Positions 59,180 to 64,000 of a stretch of DNA of 64,000 nt are shown in pieces; position 1 is the stretch's first letter, and the number at the start of each line of letters is the position of its first letter. Location of the stretch: contig NW_003546271.1 in assembly GCF_000090795.2 (NCBI RefSeq), positions 2,083 through 66,082 of the forward strand, read 5' to 3'. The DNA is from Amphimedon queenslandica. Taxonomy: Eukaryota; Porifera; Demospongiae; Haplosclerida; Niphatidae. A program made the position numbers and the translations under genes. The notes beneath the pieces are model-generated. The model saw only the letters and a list, made by a program, of their open reading frames with translations, had not been told where the DNA came from and made no database searches.

Positions 59180-59800
59180 ACAATATGTCTTTAAATGTTA
59201 GGTCCATTAATGCCAAAATACCAGATATATTATGTGATAGTAACATAAAAGCTGCCAGTGTTTTGTTTTTGTGAAACATGGCTTAATCCATCTCATTTGT
59301 CTCCTAAAATATGCGATGGTGACACTGTAGTCAGGTGTGATAGGCAATCTGATAATAACAAAGAGAGAGTAATGATGAGTCTTGATCCCAGTGTTAAAAC
59401 TTATGATGTTTCAACTTTTAACAGTGGGGGCAACATTGAAGGCATTGTTGCCAAATTAAATTTGCCCAATTCTTCTGACAGCTCTTGCTTTGCTATACAG
59501 ATCTCCCAGTAGCACTACGGATTCATTACGTAATACTATAAATGCTTTAATAAATCATCTAAATGGTTTTGATTTTCCAACATTTTTACTTTGAGATTTT
59601 AACCTTGATTTACTGTCTTGTAATTTTGATAGCAGATTAATCAATCTGATGACGTTTCACAATTTTAATCAAAATTGTAAATGAGCTACTAATCGATCAC
59701 ATCTAATATAACAGATCCATTTCTGACCTTGTTATTGAAGTGTCAGGTACATATTATAGTGACCATGATACCATATTTTGTTCATTATCACTACGATATT
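59180..59800 (+). pseudogene. Helentron C-terminal EEP (AP-endonuclease-like) domain
   Basis: Codons read NNMSLNVRSINAKIPDIL, FCFCETWLNPSHLSPKICDG, then LDPSVKTYDVSTFN and LNLPNSSDSSCFAIQI. Further on come FDFPTFLL-stop-DFNLDLLSC (the usual GDFN with Gly replaced by a stop near 59594) and ISDLVIEVSGTYYSDHDTIF. ETW, DFN and SDHD are the hallmark motifs of the endonuclease/exonuclease/phosphatase fold. Placed straight after a Pif1 helicase it defines a Helentron; a LINE is unlikely because no reverse transcriptase follows. Frame changes are present. Confidence 0.72.
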
Positions 59801-59893
59801 GTTATTAGGCACTATTACTCTTTATGGGTATGATAGTGCATAATCCCCAATGGCTCAATGCACCTGAATGAATTGGTGCTTCACATTTTGGCA

Positions 59894-59962
59894 GGCAGGT
59901 ATAAGTACCATAAGCACTATTAGTTACATTGGTACAGTGACTCTAAAGGAGTCCAACCTGCC
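59894..59962. repeat. Nested stem structure, possible Helentron 3' end
   Basis: GGCAGGT (59894-59900) pairs with ACCTGCC (59956-59962). Inside, GTACC (59905-59909) pairs with GGTAC (59931-59935), and GACTC (59939-59943) pairs with GAGTC (59949-59953). It lies about 100 bp past the EEP domain, where rolling-circle elements carry a terminal hairpin. A tRNA was considered and rejected. Confidence 0.35.
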
Positions 59963-60486
59963 ATATCACATGTACATAACTAATACATGCATTACACACA
60001 CTTTGTAACTACACATACACTATGTAACTATGCACATTTATTAAAAGAAAATGTTTTTTCTCTGCAGCTACATGTCATCAACAACCGGCCGCTCGAAAAA
60101 GGAATCGATCGTTAGGGCAGAGATTACAAACAAATATTGTAATTACAAAATCAGGAAGGAGATAGTCTAGTAAGGATATCATTTACACAAATTTGTTACC
60201 AATGTTTTGATTATATTAGGAACATTATAATGCTAAAAGAAAAAGAATACTTTCTGGTTGCTGTAATGTCATTCAACAACAAAAAGTATTGTGTAATTCA
60301 ATTTAATTTTGCTTAAAATTTTAGTTTAATTCATAAATGCACTTACATTTGTTCTTTTTGTATTTATTCATTGTAATTGGTGCACAATGCACATTAAGTT
60401 TTGTATTTATACTTGGTTCTTGTGTGTTTGTTACTTTGTTGTGTATATATAGTTCATTTTTTTAATTGGTCATCTAAACAATATAC
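59963..60486. other. Intergenic, no gene recognised
   Basis: AT-rich. Short ACACA-type low-complexity sequence near 59990-60040. Nothing else noticed. Confidence 0.4.
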
Positions 60487-60693
60487 TGTATATGGGTTTT
60501 ATTTTGTTGGTATAAAATTTCACGAATTTGTCCAGATTTGCCATTTGATGGTATAAATTTTCGCGAATCCTACTTTCTGCAGCCATTTTCACTAGTGTGC
60601 CACACCTCTTTTGTGAAATTTAATTTCACGAATTTAATAAAATGTGAAATTCACGAAATTTATTTCCAGTAAATATAACCCCTATACGATACA
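60487..60693. mobile_element. Short foldback MITE with TTTCACGAATT-type interior
   Basis: TGTATATGGGTTTTATTTTG at the left pairs imperfectly with the complement of CGTATAGGGGTTATATTTAC at the right. The inside repeats AAATTTCACGAATTT in both orientations. It resembles the element at 18970-19166 in style. Confidence 0.55.
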
Positions 60694-62149
60694 TGGCCAT
60701 TTGTACACATATTGGATTACGCTCATCACATTACCTCTGTGATGGTACTTGATTATGGTAAGTTAGAATATTGAATTATTGTAATTATTGTTTAGCATAA
60801 CATCTGTAATCATTTTCCTCTTCTGTCTTTCCCTCTTTCCTTTAATTCGTTCCCATTCTCTTAGACTATCTTCCTCTTTCATTTGTCAGTTTTTAAAGTA
60901 TCTTGATCATGTTCCTCTGGTTTGAAGCCCATTAAGCAGGCACACTTTTTGCCCCTTTGTCACTGTAATGTAGGCATTATATGTACATTTACACGTACAT
61001 TCCCCTATTTATTCTACATATTGCTACTTCTCAGTCTTGTCTTTCTTTGTCCCTCTTTCATATACTTAATGGAGAAAAGAAAAGGAAAGTGGAAACTAGA
61101 GTCAGTAAATGAGAAATGAAATAGGTATAGCAAAGTGTACCTAATCATAATTGTTCAACATGTATAGAATTTCAGCCACTATACTCCTTGTACTTCTTGG
61201 GCTATAAAAGTACATTTCTCTTACATTCTGTTATCAACTTAGACAAGTACCATTTCTTCTGAATCAGTAAGCATAATCATGTGTGCATCCCCAATTGTAG
61301 TAATATAATTTGCTTATTTTGTACCATCTTGTGTATAGCTCTATTATTGCTGATTCAGCACAGTGTATTGTTAGTTAATACTGCTCTAGTACATTGTATA
61401 TAGCATTAAGAACAATATAGTGTACCCCTATCACAACAATTGATGTCATTGTTTACACCTAATTTAGTCATAAAGAACAGGTGTTGAATTTATCATGTGT
61501 ATTTCTCACAATCTCATTTACTCTCCAGTCATCACTCTCTCTCTGCGTCTATCTCCCTCTTTCTAAGAAAAGAAAAGACCTATGCACAAAATTTTTGAAG
61601 TCTAGCACAAAGTAAAGAATTAAAATTGACCAAAAAGGAAGGCAATCAAGCAAGTGTACATGACGCTAATAATCATACATGTACACATGTATTATGCGTA
61701 TAATACTTGTATCTTGTAAACGTTAAATTATATTACATGTATATGTACATTACATGTACAAATACATGAAGCCGCAAACAATTTATTTAGCATGTATTTT
61801 TCACAAGTTATTAGAGCTATACATTGTTGCAACGTTCAATTTGTATTGGATTAATTTCTATTTTATAGATTATAAAAGTCAGTAGAAGATTCTGAGGAAT
61901 CATTGAAATCAGATGAATCATCAATCATTAAGAGACCAGTGCATTGTACATTTGTTACATCTTAACATGTAAGTTTGATGGAGAAAGGGAGAGGAAAGTG
62001 AGACCAGAGGCTTTGAATGACATAAAATAACATACACAGTATTTTACAGTATTTAGTGTATTTTTTATTTTTTATAAAAATAGTGAATATTGATTATACT
62101 TATAAGTTTAATTCTTTTACATTATATTTTGCCTCTTTCTTTAGTTATT
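60694..62149. other. Intergenic, no gene recognised
   Basis: AT-rich with many ACATGTA-like words (61675-61760) and pyrimidine-rich tracts (60820-60850, 61520-61560). No motif-bearing frame. Confidence 0.4.
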
Positions 62150-62560
62150 AATAAGTTATCCACTCAGTATAGTCTTGACCCTTGCACTGAGAAATGACCA
62201 TCAAACTGGGTTTCAGCACTCCCTTTAACCTCCCTGGATTTCGACCTCCACAAATCATCATGCTTTTAGAAATGCCATTCACCTTCAGTATGGATGGAAT
62301 ATCCTTGACGCTCCATCCGAAGGTACCTGTGGTCGATGTTTTTCTCTGGACCATGATTTGTAATGCCCTGCCTGTGATCCGCCATAATGAGGCTTGTGAC
62401 ATCACCGCTGCATTGTTATCTGAGGTTTTTTCTGATCTTGAGGTATAACCCCATCTGCAACCACTCACATATGATCACTTCCTCCTTCGGACAGCTAATC
62501 ATGTTTATCGGAGGAGTTTGTCTCAGCACAAACTGATCCTCAATTCTCCCTTTGACCTCC
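62150..62560 (+). mobile_element. C-terminal fragment of a sponge/cnidarian reverse-transcriptase-type element, fossil
   Basis: Plus-strand codons recall the tail that follows the reverse transcriptase in a retroelement family common in sponges and Hydra: an AFRNAIHLQYGW block, a Cys-His segment near 62325-62370 with FSLDHDL, then IRHNEACDITAALLSEVF and PHLQPLT. The class (LINE-like or other) is uncertain. Only this tail is recognised. It is a broken, old fragment. Confidence 0.5.
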
Positions 62561-63404
62561 AACTGGTGAAGCCACCTCTCTTCTTGTTGACCATGACTAT
62601 CATCACTATTTTTAATTATTTTACTATCAATTGTTCATTGCATCCCTAATTTTTCTTCTCAATTCTCTCTCTCATTCTCTCTCTACTTGCTCTTTCTCTC
62701 GTTTTATTTTGTTATTATAACTACTACTATAATTTTTATTGTCAACATTGTTGTTGCTTGTTGTTTTTAATTACTTTATTAATATTGTTGTTATTATTAT
62801 TATTGTTGTTTTTATTGTTATTGTTATCATTATTATTGTCATTGTTATTTTTATGAATTAATTGAGTATTTTTGTTCTTTAATTGCTCTCTATTTTGCCT
62901 CCTAGCCTCTCTAAGTTTAAACTTTATTTGCTAAAAAAAAAAGCAGTCAATTTTACGACTAAATTGTTTTTGTTTCCATTGTTGTTGCCCTTTTGTCCTT
63001 TTTTTTAAATTTAATCACTATAGTTCAATTATTTTTGACTTCACATTGTCCTTTTTTATTCTTAAAAAGTATTTTGATCAATGCTACTGCTTAAATTTAA
63101 TGATTAATGTTAGTAAATGACAAAAGATGACATAAAAAATCTTAATAATTTAATAATGAAAGAACACATAATGAAATCATACATTACATGACTGGGTTAG
63201 TGGATATAACAATTGATTTAATGTAATCATGTCTTGTTGAATATGTTGCGACCATCAGATCCATTATCTTGAGGAGACTTTGTTCGGCAAGGTTGTCAAT
63301 GCTGTCTCCTAGTCGACTTTGATTACTGGAGTACAAGCTTTCAATAGTTTATGTCCACCTGTAGCTGCAAACAGGATATTACATCATGCTTGAAATTCAC
63401 AATT
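62561..63404. repeat. T-rich low-complexity sequence, no gene
   Basis: 62640-62700 is a CTCTCTC-rich tract. 62700-62870 consists of TTATTG and TTATTA words. The remainder to 63404 is AT-rich without motifs. Confidence 0.6.
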
Positions 63405-64000
63405 TTATCTCTCTTGTACAATATCACACTTTGAGCATTTACAGTACTCGTGTTCAATTACATCAAGTTTGCTTCCACAACTAATGCAAACATTATCTAG
63501 ATTAGGGTACTTGGTCTCTTTGATCCTGGCATCATTAATAACATCCATATTGTCCTCATTTTTGATCTCAAAATGCTGTGTTGTAATATCATCATCTTTA
63601 TTTGGTGTTAGAGTGAATGAACTGTTCCCTCTTAGTGCCAGAGTTTTTTTTATCCCTGAATGTTCCAACAGACAAATTAGTAAAATCTTACAAGGAATAT
63701 TCCTCAATTTGATCCACATTTTTCTCATAGCTTGATGGTTCCTTTTTGATCTGCTAGGGTAACTGTCCAGTTCGTACTACTATAGCAGGAGCTACATCTA
63801 TAGCTTTACAGCCAAAATTGACTCACACCCTCTGCTGCATCTAATATTTCTGATATGCTCATTTTTTTGGCTTTCTCTGGAACACGCACTTCTTTTGTCC
63901 TTGGGAATGGCTCAATCTTAGTAGTAGGCCTCACAATGACCACTAGAGCATCATCATAATTACTCTTTTTAATTTCGCAGTCGTTGAGATGGACTGGGCT
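63405..64000 (-). CDS. RPA-like OB-fold protein with zinc ribbon, partial at the window edge
   Basis: Minus-strand reading from the right edge gives YDDALVVIVRPTTKIEPFPR and KKMSISEIL. Then comes NWTVTLADQKGTIKL, an OB-fold-like strand pattern, and SVGTFRDKK and TLALRGNSSFTLT. The ORF 63728-63405 ends with CISCGSKL...YCKCSKCDIVQER-stop, two CxxC pairs forming a zinc ribbon. This is the layout of the C-terminal DNA-binding part of replication protein A large-subunit relatives. Two frame changes and a stop (near 63744) appear between blocks; they could be intron borders, errors or decay. RPA-like copies are numerous in these genomes and some ride on rolling-circle elements. The N-terminus lies beyond the window. 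Confidence 0.5.

Larger units (their letters stand above)
50342..59800 (+). mobile_element. Helentron-like rolling-circle transposon (2A-like, zinc ribbons, OTU, Rep, Pif1, EEP), split by a BEL/Pao fossil
   Basis: Recognisable domains appear in one orientation: 2A-like motif (50402), Cys-rich ribbons (50438-50660), basic linker to 51110, then (after the retroelement at 51126-54412) DUF6570-like (54430-54950), OTU protease (54947-55430), HUH Rep (55490-57110), Pif1-type helicase (57780-59118) and an endonuclease/exonuclease/phosphatase domain (59180-59800). A C-terminal EEP nuclease separates Helentrons from canonical Helitrons; OTU domains are also known in Helentrons. All coding parts carry stops. 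The left tip is undefined. The right tip may be near the stem structures at 59894-59962. Confidence 0.8.

Noticed and set aside
59180-59800. EEP domain as part of a separate LINE
   Set aside because: No reverse transcriptase follows, and it continues directly from the Pif1 helicase as in Helentrons.
59894-59962. tRNA gene, because of a 7-bp outer stem and inner 5-bp stems
   Set aside because: Too few arms, no anticodon arm of proper spacing and no T-loop sequence.
62148-62468. Minus-strand frame of 106 codons
   Set aside because: Antisense to the reverse-transcriptase-type tail, which matches its family on the plus strand.
1-64000. CRISPR array, bacterial operon or phage region
   Set aside because: No spaced direct repeats of that type, no ribosome-binding-site pattern, and intron-like borders and eukaryotic transposons throughout.

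Overview
The window looks like a repeat-choked stretch of an animal nuclear genome, most likely a demosponge (Amphimedon-like). This rests on the AT-rich sequence, the many ACATGTA-type palindromes, small introns with GT..AG ends, and many transposon families I associate with sponge and cnidarian genomes. The assignment is inference; no rRNA, tRNA or species marker is present. A run of 112 Ns (18207-18318) is an assembly gap. I found almost no intact host gene. Host material is a decayed HECT-type ubiquitin ligase copy (3310-5660), possible exons of unknown function (22220-23166), a gene split by a transposon (25825-32063), a decayed COP1-like WD40 copy (48075-48776) and a partial RPA-like OB-fold gene at the right edge (63405-64000).

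Layout from left to right. 1-2002: two foldback MITEs. 3310-5660: HECT pseudogene. 5812-8690: remnants of an integrase-core transposase and a MULE-like transposase, both minus strand. About 8690-16480: a large two-gene DNA transposon. A RecQ-type helicase (minus) and a transposase-like gene (plus) are arranged head to head about 100 bp apart; I compare it to AcademH elements. The helicase is broken by a MITE with a 7-bp target duplication. The transposase is broken by a hAT element, itself broken by another MITE with an 8-bp target duplication. 16560-18850: decayed Helitron-type N-terminal region (minus). 23380-25411: Ty3/Gypsy fossil (minus).

25825-32063: a host gene whose exon is split at a TTAA site by a 5.4-kb element (26296-31669) that carries a P-element (THAP9-like) transposase gene. 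32395-34130: Tc1/mariner split by a MITE. 36200-38960: a second P-like copy lacking two catalytic Asp residues, with a P-type C-terminal region lying inverted just downstream. 40460-41010: minisatellite. 41488-42158: long-armed foldback MITE. 42291-44275: BED-finger hAT. 44640-47220: CACTA/EnSpm-like transposase.

50342-59800: a Helentron-like rolling-circle element. Its order is a 2A-like motif, duplicated zinc ribbons, a DUF6570-like region, an OTU protease, a HUH Rep, a Pif1 helicase and an EEP endonuclease. A BEL/Pao fossil sits inside it. The right end holds foldback repeats, a reverse-transcriptase-type fossil and the RPA-like gene.

The main theme is nesting: element inside element, up to three layers. 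The most informative objects are the Helentron with its degenerate 2A signal, the RecQ plus transposase element, and the TTAA-bounded element in a host exon. All calls were made by reading translations by eye against remembered family motifs; no search was run.
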